NCBI GenBank assembly: GCA_027559495.1
Contig: JAMXSV010000026.1
Span: forward strand, 1,364,001 to 1,428,000
Origin: Aurifilum marmelostoma
Taxonomy: Eukaryota; Ascomycota; Sordariomycetes; Diaporthales; Cryphonectriaceae
Length of the DNA stretch: 64,000 nucleotides
Direction: 5' to 3'
In this document: positions 13,215 to 26,715 of the stretch, piece by piece
Layout of the letters: each line of letters begins with the position of its first letter
How positions within the stretch are numbered: position 1 is the stretch's first letter
Notes under the pieces: model-generated
The model's database searches: none
What the model saw: the letters and a program-made list of their open reading frames with translations, nothing else
Told to the model about the DNA's origin: nothing
Position numbers and translations under genes: made by a program

Positions 13215-16200
13215 CCTGGATCGATCGTCACCTGGCTTCTAGTCTGTGTGTCGATGCATTTGGGATGGTTTTTCTTGGGTGGTCTTCTGGCCGCCGGCTT
13301 GAGCTGTGACAACGGTCGTAAGAGTTCTTAAAGGAGGGCGAAAACTGGGTCATGCGGTGGTTGGAGGGGCAGAAGAGAGAGGAAGAAGAGATAAAAAAGA
13401 CAGAGAGAACACGCAAAAATGTGTGCTACAGATGATACATCATTCTGGGCCATCGATGTCGCCTCAATCTTGCTGGAAGGGGCACAGGGTGTTGTGAAAC
13501 AGAGGAGCTCTCTCAGCTGTTAGTCAGCTTCTTGTCGAATGGAATGGGGAGATGAGAGAGGAGAACTTACCTGGAGGTTCTAGATACGCAAGGGGCATGT
13601 CTGTGCAAGACAGGAGACGGATGAAAAGTGACGATGTGGTGAGAATGTGACCGATTTGCTTTGTCGCTAGTCGAGCTGAGGTGAGCTTTCGGAAGCCGCA
13701 TGCCTGAAGGAGCTGGTTGAGGAGGTGATGAACAGGGACTGAAAACATGCTCAAATATTATGCTCTGAGTACTTCATTGAAGAACATGTTGTTGTCTCCA
13801 AGAAGATTATCGAACCGTGTGGGAAAGGAGAGCGCAGTGAAGCAAACATGGACAGGTCTGCACGGGCTGCGGTGCACTTTCGTGGCAAGTGACGCAACTC
13901 AGATGAACCGCAAGTAGACTCAAAAACACACAAGCCTGGGAGTATTCGAGAGGGCTAAGAGAAGAGGAGAATGAAAATGTCAGTGTCTTGAGGATGGGAG
14001 TGAGCTTTGGAAAATTTTCTCTAGTGCTTGCGCTGCCTGAGCAAAAGCCGAGACCAGGTTGTGCAAAGAGCTGGGCACTGCATGAAAATGAATAACAAGG
14101 TGCTGGAAAATGAGCTTTAGATGGATCAAAGGTCCAACAGGAAAGTTTGAATTACTGGTCCTCTGACCAGCCTCAGCATCGCCACCCAGGTCAACTGTTC
14201 TCAGGCAGAGGAGGTTCTGGCGATGCGATTCGTCCAAAGCTGTGAGGACACCCAGCAGCCATTGCATCAGTATCTACAAATGGAACTTGAGATGTGACTG
14301 AGTGATCGAGAAAGATCAATCAGCAGCACCAACAAGCTGTAAGGTAGGCTCAGGTGGAATCCGAAGGCCTGGTGTCGTAGGGAAAAGGGACTGGAACGGG
14401 GAGCCCACAGCACAGGGTGATGGCATCTGGGAACGCACAAACACAACTGTAATTTTTCTGTACAGATATAGTCGCCTCTCATGTGCGATCACTATTCATA
14501 TCGTGTCATAAGTGTATAACAAGATAGGGCTCCAACTCATAGACGGATGGCTCTGAGATCTCAAATCATCTGGATTATCGCTTTTCAGAATATATGAGAC
14601 TGCTGGTAAGGGATGGAAGACATTTGCCATGCCCATAAGCAATTCATCAGCCAATGGATGCTGCACCCTGCCTCGAGATTAAACCTGCCTGGAGCCGTGA
14701 GCCACAGCGGAAAATAGCGTTAATTACTCCATTAAGACCGAATTCGTCCGCAGATAACCATTCCGAAAGGACCTTTCAGCACGGAAAGACATTAGACTTG
14801 CGCATGTTTTTCCGCAGCCATCCCGTTCTTCAGCTCATACGGGGCCACAAAACTCACTGTTCTTCAGAAACCTCTCCATAATACCAACTGCATAGAACCC
14901 CATCCAAGATCAAATACCGCAGAGCACCAGACGACTCCACAATCGCGGACAGTGCGCGCAATAGGGTATGACAAGACGCCCGCACCCGAAGCCACTACCG
15001 CCCGTGTGCCCAGAGCAAGAGGAGAAGACGGCAAACAAGCTTGCTGTCAGATTTGCCGCCCGAGGATTGTGGGACGGGAGCGAGAGGCAGAGCTTGTTGC
15101 GGTTGGATCTCGTCATCTGAATCCGTCAATGAAAAGAGCTATTCGTACGGCGCCGGGGGTGTGGTGGTACTGGGTGACACGGCGTACCATGGTGCCGGCG
15201 TCAGCCCCCGTTGGCTGCTCTCACCGGTTTTTCAGCGCAGTGAAGTTTTCACTGAGATCTCTCGTGGAGGCGGCACCTGTAACCGAAGCTGAATGGCAGG
15301 CTTGATGCCCCTTGCTCCCTTGGAAGAAATGGCTTGTGATAGGTGTAAAAGTTACAAATATCCACAGGCTAGATGCAAGTTCTTCTTGAGGGAATTCTCG
15401 TGGACATCGTAAATCGACCTGTGAGCATCGAGATATATGAGAGAAGGGGTGGGGGTAAGGGGGAAGGGGGAAGGGGTTCGATACTAGGACATCGCCTCCT
15501 AAACATTTCGCTTCGTTAGGCCCTGCAGCCGTATGAAGTCGGAGATCACGGCACCATTCTCTCCGAGATGCAGTACATGTACAAGAGACACACACAACCC
15601 CTTCGAAGCGTTGACTGATCGACAAATTCTCCCACCTACCCCTCGTGGAGTTCCTTTCTCTCCCCTTCCTTTGCTTGGCTCGGGTGACACTCGCACAAGA
15701 CATGGAGCCTGCAAGTGCTCGGCTGAGCCCCTCCGCCGGTGGCAGGGCTCGGGTAGTTCATCCACTCAACTCCCGCCATCCGGAATCCACCGTGTCCTGG
15801 TCAATAGTCTCGTCTCGGAAGCACGGTGAGCTTAGACACCAATTCAAAGGACGATAGCCATATGATACACAAGAAAACCCGGGAACAAGACAACAGAGAA
15901 AAGAAAGCAAACCAAGATAAGGTGAATTGCCTCGAGTGGATGCTGCACGCTGTGTGTCCTCGAGGAGCAAACAACACATCGGCGCGTGACGAGCAACAAC
16001 AAGGTAAGGTTTGATGACAATCTTCTGCTTCCTGGAACGTTGAGGGAGATTATAGACAGGCTGTCCGTAACCAGTATTAGAATAGGAAGGGGGTAGGGAG
16101 GGGGGGGAAAGCTGTATGTATCCTTCATTTTGTAACGTACGTATGGGTTCGGGCTTGACATGCCCTACACGCCGCACGCCACAGCCACCCATACGCCATG

Positions 16201-17954
16201 GCCGCCCTCCACGCCCTTATCTGGAGAGCCGAGCCCCGATGGCTGCTCCTTGGTGGACAGCCACCGGGAGGGAAGGCACAGAACATGGGCGGCCGCATCA
16301 GACTAATGGCATCTCTCATTTTGTCTTCTGGTGGGAGCACTGCCCACGCACGGCTCAATGGTGGCAGCCGCCGTCAGGATCAAACACGGCCCGTTGGTCC
16401 ACTCTTTTCCGTAGCTTTTACTCTCATCTTCTTGTGAGGCCGTAGTGTGAGCAGGGTGGCGTGGTGTTACCTTCGTGCTCGTTCACCCATAGATCGATTC
16501 GAGGATGGACCACATGCGGCCAACTTGCACGTCAAAGAGAGATCCAGCACCTGCTGTTGCCTGGGAGGCAGGGAAGGAGAAGAAAACACAGATGCATGCG
16601 GTGCTGCACGTACATGTATGTCGCGCCTTGCTGCGCGCGGTAAGCGAGTTTGCCACGATACAGAGCTGCGCGATCCCGATCCAGCATGTTCGTGTCGCTG
16701 TCTGTAAGACGTGAGTAAAAGCTTGCGCAGATTGCCTCACGGAACCCCCCTGCTCCGTCCCCCTTTATTCCCAACTCTCATTTGGTGTAGTCCAGGCGAG
16801 GCGACCGGGAGTCGGGTCTAATCAGTGTTGACGATCTTCTCGTTCAAACATAGCTAGAGTAGTAGACAAATGACAGCTGCCCAAGTGACTCTTCGTGGTA
16901 GGTTGACGGTAATACAAGTAGGATAAGGCAAGACATACCTGCAGGGTGAAAAAACGCCTTCTCAGATAGATGAACCCGGCAATGGTTACAATGACTTTTT
17001 TTCCTTCTCTCCGATGCCGAATAACATCAATTTCCCAAGACATACCACCTTTTCGGCATGATCCTTCCGCGTTGGCCAGAGTCAGTGTCTCTTGTCCTCA
17101 CCGTCGGCCGCCGAAAATGACTTCCGCTGACCGTGATACCCAGTAGAATCCCAGAAACCATTGAGTAACATTAAAGACTCCATCGATAGTGCAAGACGAA
17201 CAAAGTTGTAACCGGACCCTAGCTGTGTTCTCAAGCCACCCAATCGACACTTTGTTGCCGTGTCACGTCAGGCCCAGACTCTAAAAATCCGGCCCCCGGC
17301 CACGAGGAGGTCCTCGACCACCAACTCCTTATTCCTTTTCTTTACTGCTCAATTTACATCGTCTTCGAGGGCTCCAAAACAACATCTCTCGATTGAGGTC
17401 TGACTCGTGGCTGTTTATGTGCTCGAATCCTCACGCAGGAGTCAGGGCTTCAACATACGTCTCGTGCACCACCAGTCGGGTTGTCGAAGCTTCCGTGGAC
17501 TAGAAACTGGTATGTTCAAAAGTCTCTAAATAAGTTGGCACTACCAAACTGCGTCAGCTGAGGTCTCATCAGTATGAGTCTTCTGATTCTGATATTGCGA
17601 CCCCTTCAGATCTTTGGCTTCAGACAGGTTCACATACCATGGTGGGGATCTGTGACACAGACAACCGACGCTGACTCAAAAACTGTCTCTGCTCTTCTTT
17701 TCTGTGCTTGAGAAACCTTGTTATTGCAGGCAGACTCCTTTCCCCTATCTGGTTGTGTTTGTTCCAATTCCTCCTTCCGCACTGAGTTTCAGGTGGTTCT
17801 TCAAATCGTTTCCCAAGCAACCTTGGACGCCTTCTTCTCCATGAAGAGCAGATGCCAAGCTGATTGTGTCCTCGAGGGCATCATGGAAATTCAAGACAGC
17901 GACAATGAGCATGAGGGTCAGCAGCCAGACCGCTATGTCTACGGCCAGAGCTTC
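13215..17954. other. Intergenic spacer upstream of the methyltransferase-like and azgA genes
   Basis: About 4.7 kb between divergently transcribed genes, so both 5' regions lie here. No frame shows domain-like sequence. In-frame ATGs at 17841 and 17883 precede the chosen azgA start and could extend that protein. I searched by eye for a TCGG-N6-CCGA site of the purine regulator UaY near azgA. The closest match is TCGGCCGCCGA near 17103, which has the wrong spacing, so I make no call. Confidence 0.45.
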
Positions 17955-20389
17955 ATGGCGAGGACCTTTGGACGGGTCATGGACATACTCAGGGGCATCG
18001 AGACCTCTATCAACCAATCAACATTCGGTCGAGTCTTTAGGCTGGGCGGATCTGGTCACGTAAGTGACTCCCAATGGCTAGGCCACAACATCTTTCAAGT
18101 AAGGACAAACTGACCGCCTCTGCCTTCTCTATTCGGTGCAGCCGGACCAGATCCATGGTGCAAGCTTCTACACCGAGATCCGAGCCGGCCTGACAACTTT
18201 TGCGACTATGGCGTACATCATCGCAGTCAATGTACGTGAAGCAGGAAGAAAAAAATCTAATCAGACCGCGCTCGTGCTCCTCAAGTCACTGACTTGGCGA
18301 CAAAGGCCGACATCCTCTCGGAAACAGGTGGAACATGCGTATGCGAGAAACCACTTACCTCAGCAGGAACCTGTGCCAATGAGGCGGAATGGCAGTCTTG
18401 TGCGAATGGTGAGGACGTCGTGCCTTACACGTGGTCAACGCAAACAGGGTAGAGATGTGCTGACGAGGCCATATAGTCGTCAAGCAAGATCTCATCACAG
18501 CAACCGCGGCACTATCAGGGCTGGCTAGCATCCTCTTTGGCTTTTTCACCAATCTCCCCGTCGCACTGGCGTAGGTCGATCACCTACATCTTTGCCTTTA
18601 GAAGGAGACCACGAACGCTGACTGAAGACACAGCCCTGGCATGGGGCTTAATGCCTACTTTGCCTATCAATGTGTCGGGATCCGCGGAACAGGCTCCGTT
18701 CCGTACTCTCTTGCACTGACAGCCGTCTTCGTCGAAGGTTTCATCTTCATTGTCCTTGCGCTGACCGGCATGCGACACTGGCTGGTGAAAATCATACCCG
18801 GGACAATCAAAACAGCGAGTGGCGTGGGTATAGGCCTCTTTCTGACCATGGTGGGCATGTCGTACTCTGAGGGCATCGGTATCATCACCGGCAATCCGTC
18901 GACGCCTCTGACGATCGCGGGTTGTGACGCGGCATACCTCGATCCAAAGACCGGGGCGTGTACGAGCAATCTGATGATGAGCTCTAAGATGTGGCTCGGT
19001 ATCACGTGTGGTGGTCTCCTGACAGCTTTTCTCATGGCCTTCCGGGTCAAGGCCGCTATCATCATCGGTGTGGCGCTCGTTTCCGTCTTGTCCTGGCCGT
19101 AAGTCCTGCTACTGTCCATTCGTCATAGTGAGGTGTGAAAATCTAACAATCAGTGCCAGCCGCAACACACCGTTCACTTACTTTCCCAACACAACAGAAG
19201 GCGACGAGCGCTTTGCCTTCTTCAAGCAAGTCGTCTCATTCCATCCCATCACCCACACGCTTAATGCTCAACAGTGGGATCTCTCTGGTGGCTATGGTGC
19301 CTCCTTTGCCCTCGCACTTTTCACCTTCCTGTATGTCGACATCATCGACTGCACTGCAACCTTGTATTCCATGGCGAGATTTTGTGGCCGTGTGCAGCAG
19401 CAGAAGGATGGTCCCAAGAAGCGGGAGTCGACCAGCAACGGAGATTTCCCCAGATCGACGGTCGCGTACTGTATTGATGCGGCATGCATCTCGATTGGCT
19501 CGCTGCTGGGGTGCTCGCCTGTCACAGCCTTCATCGAGAGTGGTGCTGGTATCGCTGAGGGCGGACGGACCGGATTGACAGCCATGGTAACAGGCCTATG
19601 TTTCTTGATCTCGGTGTTCTTTGCGCCGATTTTCGCTTCAATCCCACCCTGGGCGACAGGCTGCACATTGATCTTGGTGGGTGTATTTTCGGACCCCAGA
19701 AAATCGCCAATATGAATGCTGACTCCCGGCAGGTTGGGTGCTTGATGATACGCCAGGTGACAGCTGTCAACTGGAGCTATATAGGCGATGCTATCCCTTC
19801 CTTTGTGACGATAGCCTTCATACCATTCAGCTACAGCGTAGCGTATGGCCTCATCGCGTAAGTAACTGCCATTTCTTTCCTCCCCCCCCCCCTTTTTCTC
19901 TTTTCTCCTTTTCTGGTCGACCGCACCGCTGCTCACGATGCTGACCTGGCTGATGCAAGTGGCCTCTTTATCTATGCCGCTCTCAACGGTATGATAGGGG
20001 CCGTCATGTTCCTGAGCCACGGCGCATACGAGCCCAAGGACTATCACCGGCGGGAGTACTGGACATGGAAGCCCGCCGGAGAGAAGCCGTGGATCTTCCG
20101 CATGTTCACCAAGGGCCGGTTTTGGGAGGACGAACGGCGCAAGGCGCGGCGGTCCCAAGAGAGCGCCAAGGCGGCATGTGACGCGTTTGCCATGTCCGAG
20201 GTGGGCCTGGATACCATGAGAACCTCGAGCATCGCGACCTCGTTTGCTGCGTCTTCACAGCGAATCTCGGCCGGAGCGTCGGACGAGTCGGGACCTCATG
20301 GGCTGGAAGAAGTTGGTAGACGTGGTGAGACGCACGAGCTGGACGTTGTGGTCGTTCCGAATCAGGTGGTCCAGGTGTCTCATGAGTGA
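17955..20389 (+). CDS. azgA: AzgA-family purine (hypoxanthine/adenine/guanine) permease
   Basis: Predicted exons are 17955-18059, 18142-18231, 18306-18408, 18477-18570, 18634-19098, 19154-19676, 19733-19857 and 19960-20389; all phases agree and give 644 residues. AzgA proteins are proton-coupled plasma-membrane transporters of purine bases in the NCS2-like fold. Family signatures are visible: FYTEIRAGLTTFATMAYII early on; APGMGLNAYFAY near 131-142; FLYVDIIDCTATLYSMAR near 344-361; SPVTAFIESGAGIAEGGRTG from 407; and IPSFVTIAFIPFSYSVAYG in exon 7. The C-terminus after KPWIFRMFTKGRFWED is a long polar cytoplasmic tail, somewhat longer than in Aspergillus AzgA (about 580 residues). The start at 17955 (MARTFGRVMDILRG) was chosen because a short N-terminus precedes GRVFRLGGSGH in the family; in-frame ATGs at 17841 and 17883 are alternatives. 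The donor at 18409 (GTGAGG) was preferred because it restores the family sequence VVKQDLITATAA. Confidence 0.92.
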
Positions 20390-21137
20390 GAAGTTGGCAT
20401 GGTGGCCACAGATGAAGGGTCATCCATCATTGAAGAGCCAGGTCTGAAAAGGGACAGCAGATACAGGACATGGCCACTGATGGAGCACCAACAGCCTCAG
20501 CCAGTCCTTCACAGCTTTGACTCAGTCCCTGGAGTTTGAGATCTGCTGCAGGCACCAGTTACTGTTTCAGGATCAGTTGTTGATGATATCTGTTGATATG
20601 AAGAGATGGTAAATGAATGATGGCAATTTATAAGATGGGGGGCATGTGAACATGGTTGAAATGCAAGGCTTGGAATTTCTCAATGCAGCACACAAGACGC
20701 AAGATGCAGGATTCGGGATGTAGAGTATGTATTAATAAATCCAAGAGGTGCAAGAAATGTCGATTCAAGGTTCAGAGAAGGAGTGATCTAGAGATAGGTT
20801 CACCAGGAAGGAAGGGGTTGTTATCAGAAAGGCGATAAGACAGTACAGTAGCTTATGTCAGCAGCAATGGGGAAGATGCTTATGACGGAGCTATGACTTT
20901 GGAGCTCCTTTGATAAGCAAAACAAGCTCTCTCTCTAATCATCCAGCAAAACTATCACTGCGAAAAAGAAAAAGGTTCTACTCTACCCCGCGAAACAGCT
21001 CATGCAGTTGCAGTACTCTCTTATTTCCTTCTCTTTTACCTAGTAGCTGCGCTGGTCTTTATCTCGTGCTTTTCTTCCAGCCTTTCCTCCATCATCACCA
21101 CACGCAAGAGGTGCCTCTTTTGCCCCAGGCCATCAAG
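20390..21137. other. Spacer between azgA and the UCH gene
   Basis: About 750 bp holding the azgA 3' flank and the promoter of the UCH gene. A pyrimidine-rich stretch precedes the UCH start, as is common for fungal promoters. I see no other gene. Confidence 0.5.
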
Positions 21138-22306
21138 ATGAGCGAGGGCTGGAATACCAGTAAGCCTTGAAGATTCCTGAAGTACCCTCTCTCATAGCTG
21201 ACCTAACCTGCAACAGTTGAGTCGGACGCCGTATGTTGGCCCTGCCCCCTTGTCCTGTTTCGCACTATACCGAGGGTGTCTCTTGCTCGCACGCTCGGCC
21301 CCGTGTCCTACACCACATGGTTGACCTTGCATATGCTAATCATACACAGGGCGTCTTCACTTTCCTTCTTGAGAACCTCGGCGTCAAAGATGTGCAATTT
21401 GAGGAGCTGATCACCATGGACCCCGAGGCACTTGCCCAGCTGCACCCGGTCTACGGCGTCATCTTCCTCTTCAAGTATCCGACGGACACGCCGTATACCT
21501 CGGCGGGGAAGCCCATCGAGGGCACATTCGACCACGATGCTGCGATCAACCTCTGGTTCGCTAATCAGACCATCCAGAATGCCTGCGGCACCCAGGCCCT
21601 CCTCTCCGTGCTCATGAACAAACAAAATAAGGAAAGCCCCGAGGGCCCAGAGGCAGGATACATTGATGTTGGCGAGCCACTGCGCGACTTCCACGAGTTC
21701 ACAGAAAGCTTCCCTTCTGAGCTCCGCGGCGACGCTCTGTCCAACAGTGTGCTGATTCGAGACGTGCACAACTCGTTTGCGAAGAGCCAACCATTCGTGG
21801 ACGAGACCCAGCGCCAAAGCGGAACCTCCGACGATGTCTATCACTTCGTTGCTTACACACCCATTGGTGGCACGCTGTATGAGATGGACGGTCTGCAGCC
21901 TGCGCCCATCAGCCACGGGCCTTGCACGCAGGAGCAATTCCCCGCGAAGGTGATGGACGTCCTTCAGCGAAGAATCAACCGCTACGACACCGCTGAGATC
22001 AGGTTCAACCTCTTGGCCATGGTCCGTGACCTGCGCATCCGCGCCAACGAGATCGGCGACATGGAGTTGCTCGAGCGCGAGGGACAAAAGCGTTGGGACT
22101 GGCAGTTCGAGAATGCGCTGCGGAGACACAACTTGGTTGGATTTGCGGGAGAGTTGCTGAAGACAGTAGTGGCCGATAAGCTGAAGACCGGGGGCGAGGA
22201 TGCCTACAAAAAGTGGGTGGATGCTGGGCACTCCAAGATGAAGCAGCGAATAGAAAGCAACAAGAAAAAGACGGGTATGGCGGAGGACGTGGAAATGGGA
22301 GGCTGA
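21138..22306 (+). CDS. uch2: Ubiquitin C-terminal hydrolase, UCH37/Uch2 type (peptidase C12)
   Basis: Exons are 21138-21159 (22 nt), 21217-21230 (14 nt) and 21350-22306; they give 330 residues starting MSEGWNTIESDAGVFTFLLE. Peptidase C12 enzymes remove ubiquitin from C-terminal adducts. The UCH37/Uch2 branch works at the 26S proteasome, where it trims or debranches ubiquitin chains. The catalytic set is visible: Gln85 (oxyanion hole) and nucleophile Cys91 in NQTIQNACGTQALL, His177 in DDVYHFVAYTP, and Asp192 in YEMDGLQP. The C-terminal extension (about 240-310, with FNLLAMVRDLRIRANEIGD and KRWDWQFENALRRHNLVGF) matches the UCH37-like domain that binds the proteasome receptor and distinguishes it from short UCH-L1/Yuh1 enzymes. 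The two tiny first exons are needed to reach the conserved N-terminus. The gene converges with the ankyrin gene 299 bp downstream. Confidence 0.93.
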
Positions 22307-22605
22307 ACGGAGAGGAGACATCATGATGAGCAAGGCTGATGGTGGGCACGATTAGACAAATTGTCGGCGACCTTTATCAATACCCCGTGGAGGACGCATT
22401 TGTCGTTCCCCCCCAAGCTCCTTTGAGACCATTGCACAGCCAAGACATGACGATAGGGCAGGCGACAAGTGGCAGTTGGTGGCAAAACTCCTATTTACAT
22501 TACGAGACGGCGCTGACATTTCTCAGACTTCTACTGTGCAGCTGGCCACCGATGTTTCACCGACCATCTGTTCCGCGTCTCGACGAAGAGAGAACATCAG
22601 CTTTC

Positions 22606-24839
22606 CTAGTCTTCCAAGTCGATGGCATAGCCTGTCTGCCCGTATTCAAGGAGACCCTGTTCATACACGGTTGGTGGCGGATCAGGGCTCTTCAACATCG
22701 TCATGACTCTGGTGCGCTTTCGATTCGACACCTGCCGTTGTCTTCTCGCCGGTCCATCGAACAACCTCACCAGAACTCTCAGAGATTTGGAGTACTCGAC
22801 GCCTGTCTCGTCTGTCCGCGCGGCGCTGTTCCTCATGACGCAGATATCGAGTGCTGTCTCATTCGCGCTATTCTTCGCTTGAGGATCGGCTCCCTGTTGA
22901 AGGAGCGCCTCAACGAACCGCGGCAAGCACCAGTATGTGGCGTGGTGCAGAGCAGTGTTCCCCTTCAGGTCGATCAACCTCACATCTGCCCTCCGCCACA
23001 GAAGATTCTCCAGCCACGCTATGCCGACATCCTCGGATAAGCGTCCACTACCAACTGCTCGTATCAAAGCCATGGTACATGTCTCGCCGCGCTCGTTGTA
23101 GGTGTTGGGATCGTCAAACGAGACAGGGCGCGAGATGATGGGCGAGCTGGACACTTCTCGCATCTCCAACCACGCATGGAACGACGTCTGCGCCAACGGG
23201 GTGTCGTTATATGCATCTGCGGATAGGGCGTTGTCGACAATCTGGTCGTATTTATTCGCCAACTCCGAAATGGATGTCGCTTCCATATACCCTCTCTCCA
23301 TATGCCACAAGGCTTGTCTCTGAAAACACTGTGCAATGCGGCGGCCAGTCAACTCACCTGTCGAGGTGGGCATCTTCAGTGCTGCCAAAGTGACAGACTG
23401 GTTCTGTTCAGAGATCATCTGAAGGATATCCTGGAATCCAGAAATGAAATCCGTCCTCTCTCTGAAGCCGAGGCCCTGGATCGCCGCATCATTCGCAACA
23501 AGGGCTGCCAGGCAGTTGTCTCCAGCAGAGTCGGGCAGGGTCCAACGAAATTTCTTGTCCTGTAGAAGCCGGAACAAGATGCGAACATTGCCTGCTATCG
23601 TTGTCGGGTTCAAGATGTGCATAAAGGTCTGGCCGGTGTAATCCTTCACGTTCAACAGGTCATCGGCGCATCGCTGGACAAGGTTGCAGAGGAATTTAAT
23701 ATCGTCCCGCCACCGTGCTGCAATGTGGAGGGCAGTCTCGTTGAGGATGGTTCGGCCGCTCTCGAGCTTGAAGTCTTGGACAACGAACTCGACCCTTGGG
23801 AGCTGCAACGGCTCACCGGTGATATCCGTCATGGCTGTGACGACCTTGCGATGCAGACACTCTGAGCGACGGCCACAACAGAGTTCGACGACCAAGTTTG
23901 TGTATACCATCGATCCAGGCGCATCCGACATTATACTGCCGGCAAGGGAGCGAACATTGAGCGACGGCCGCCCGGAGCGTGTCGAGTCTGTCGAGAAGCT
24001 CAGAAGACTGCGGATCTCGGCCAGCAGAGAAGAACTTGGTCGGCTTCTCGAGCTGAGTGACCTGACGGATGTCTGCAACGATCTTGCGCCCCTGACAGAT
24101 GATGTCTCGCCCGCCGGAGGTCTAGGCACTGCTGTATCACTCACAGCTGGGTGAGAAACGTTGTGGTTCTTGAAGTTCTGGAGAGTATGAGAGGGCGGCG
24201 TCACTGCGAGGTCCTAAAAAACGATGGCTTAGCCGTGCCGGGAGCGCACACAGTCGGTACAACAGAAGACATACCGGTATTCGTGGACTGGCCTCAGCCA
24301 GCGGCGAGTGCAGGCCTTTCGACAGCGTCTGTTGGTCATTGGTCGGCAGACCGGTTTTACTTCTGGTGAGTATCCGCTGACGATCCCTGACGATGCGATA
24401 AGAAGCAACGCGCTCCCTCGCAATATCGCGTGTTCTGGGACGAGCAGTTTCGCTGGACAGCAAGCGCTGGAGTTCGACCTGAGTGGACCGTTGCCCAGAG
24501 TTCAAACTATGGACGGGAAGAAAAGATATACTTAGACCTTTGTCCGGTCTCTGGCCCACAAGGAGGGAGGACGAGTAGTGCTCACCTGTTGCCGTACTTG
24601 ATGGAGGCCAGGGCGGACAGTATCTTGCCGATGACGGTGGTCCTGAGGGTTGTGCAGTAGTATAGCCTAATGAGGTTTCTCTTCATCCTAGGGCTCTGCC
24701 AAACACGAGCAGCGGTCGAGGGGCGTCCGCGTCGATAGCCGAAGGAGCCAGTTCTCTTGCGGACACGACCACCATTGTCGAGGGCGAGCTTGGGCGGCGA
24801 GGTTGGCGATGAGCTCTCAAACTTGCGTGAGGGCGACAT
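22606..24839 (-). CDS. Ankyrin-repeat protein, function unknown
   Basis: Exons on the minus strand are 24839-24586, 24506-24275 and 24213-22606; they give 697 residues. The first two short exons were joined because donor GTGAGC at 24585 and acceptor CATAG at 24508-24507, then GTATGT at 24274 and TTTTTTAG ending at 24214, keep the frame open. The N-terminal 260 residues are basic and Ser/Arg-rich and probably disordered. Ankyrin-like units are visible at about 320-365 (NETALHIAARWRDDIKFLCN, then DYTGQTFMHIL) and at 579-621 (KGNTALHHATYWCLPRFVEA, then NETALDICV). A helical segment of unknown type lies between them. Ankyrin repeats mediate protein binding, so no reaction is implied. I do not recognise a named orthologue. 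There is no signal peptide or membrane segment. Confidence 0.8.
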
Positions 24840-26170
24840 GATGACTACAGAGGGAGGAGAAAATGTCCTGATTCAGCGATAAATAAAGGGCATCACTCTA
24901 TATTCCTTGATCATACATTTTTTGCGTATCTCTGCTGGCGTGCGGGGCACATTTGCGTCTTATATTGACATCTCACTCACGACTCCGCTACCGTCTTCGC
25001 TGCGCCAGCCTCAGGAGCATATTGTGAGATTTCGCCTACGTCAGAGAACATCTGGCTCGTGCACAAGCTCGTTCACAAGCTCGTTCTCCTCCTCGAGGTG
25101 CAGCGCAAAAAAGAACTGTCCAATGGATAAAGGAGCCATGCACGTGATTGCGATCGGTGCTGGGTGTCAGCAAAAACTCAGCCTCCCGACCGCCGTACTG
25201 AAAGCGCCCCTTCGATTTCCCGTATTTTTTGCGCGAGGGCTATTTTCAGAACTAGGATTGCAGGCCACATAGGTAGAACAGGGGGGCGGTATTGTGGGGG
25301 AGGCAAGTGGGGGGTAGAATATGCTCCACGCGAAACCCCCATTTACCGACCTTTTGTCTTGCTGGCTGCCTGGAGGTGATACTATGAGGTGGCCGTCGCG
25401 CAAGGGGCCGGAGAAAGCTTCTTTGCCTGCCAAGAAACTCGCTTGACTTCGCCCACTGTCTTGCAACTGCAACTTGCTCTCCTTTGCTCATTTCCTCGTT
25501 TCTGATCTTTGCGTGATGCGGTCACCATTCATCAGACTGTGCATCACTCCTGGAGCGGGAATGGCACCTTGCCGCGCTCTTCTTCTGCCTCCCTAGGCAT
25601 CATCAGTACAGTACAGCCCGGGAAGCTGTGATTGGTCGCCGCACAGGTTCACAAGGGGTCAGGGCTTCCTGCGAGGTCTTCAGTGGATGATGACGATGGC
25701 CACGTGGTACATTGCTTGGAGAGTGTTGAATGTGTGTCATTTGAGGAGCTGTGCGGGTGCTTGTTTTGAGCTGACAGATAGTTCGTCAACCCAGCACTGT
25801 TGAGCTGCTTCAAGTCATTGGCCTTTGGACAAACTTATCTCTTCAGGTGTTCCTCCGTCCTTGGTAGTGCCGATAGCTGCAACGGACTTCCTCTTTCCAG
25901 AGACGTGAATGGGCTGTTGAGCTGCTTCGAACGAAGGTTCAGGTATAAGGCCCGACGAAAGTCATCAACACTGACTGGACCATCCACAGCCAACTAAGCC
26001 ATTTGCTTGTCCGGCGGTCCTCCGGGATCTCGTAGAGCGGCCACGAGGACGCAAACCCTTCTCATCCTCAGCAAGGCCCACAAAGAGTGCACACGACATG
26101 GATGCGGCTTCAGAGACCCCTTACAGATTATGACAACTACCACACAATGTAAATTTGCATCCTCGACATT

Positions 26171-26193
26171 CACACACACACACACACACACAC
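26171..26193. repeat. CA microsatellite
   Basis: About 11.5 CA units in non-coding DNA. Confidence 0.95.
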
Positions 26194-26690
26194 CACTGCT
26201 GTATATTCCCGACGGCTGACGACGCTGCACTCGCGAGCCCCCAGCGCAGGCGGTATAAAATACCAAAACAGCTAGCACGGAAGAGCACACAGGGGCTCGG
26301 CGCCAGTGCGGGAGACCGGTCGAGTCTCTCAGTATCGACCGACCCGACCGAAGAAGGGGGTATTGGAGCATAACTGCTTCGTGGGCAAAACCCGAGCGCA
26401 GCACACCATCATCATTTAAGTTTAGATGATTTACGAGTCCCCTTGCTTGCTCATCTGCACCTTGTCCTTTTCCTCCCTTGAGATGGTAGCCAGAGGCGGT
26501 GATCGGCAGACTCCTGGACATTGTACTTATGTCAGCGCGGAGCTTGGCCAAGGTAAGAAAGGGAAAAAAAAAGTTCCGGTGTTTCATGATACGATGGTAG
26601 GTCTGTCCATTGGAGGCAGTGGCTAGCTGGCTATCGGGCAAACAGTTCCCTCCATCTTTGTTTCTTCCCTCCTTCTCGGGCCCCCTCCTC

Positions 26691-26715
26691 TGTGTGTGTG
26701 TGTGTGTGTGTGTGT
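26691..26715. repeat. TG microsatellite
   Basis: About 12 TG units in non-coding DNA, with CT-rich sequence on both sides. Confidence 0.95.

Noticed and set aside
17095..17115. Possible UaY (purine regulator) site upstream of azgA
   Set aside because: TCGGCCGCCGA has the half-sites too close together for the TCGG-N6-CCGA consensus.
19292..20158. A 288-residue minus-strand open frame
   Set aside because: It is the antisense shadow of azgA exons 6-8 and crosses their introns.
21308..22333. A 341-residue minus-strand open frame
   Set aside because: It is the antisense shadow of the UCH gene, whose plus-strand product has a complete catalytic set.
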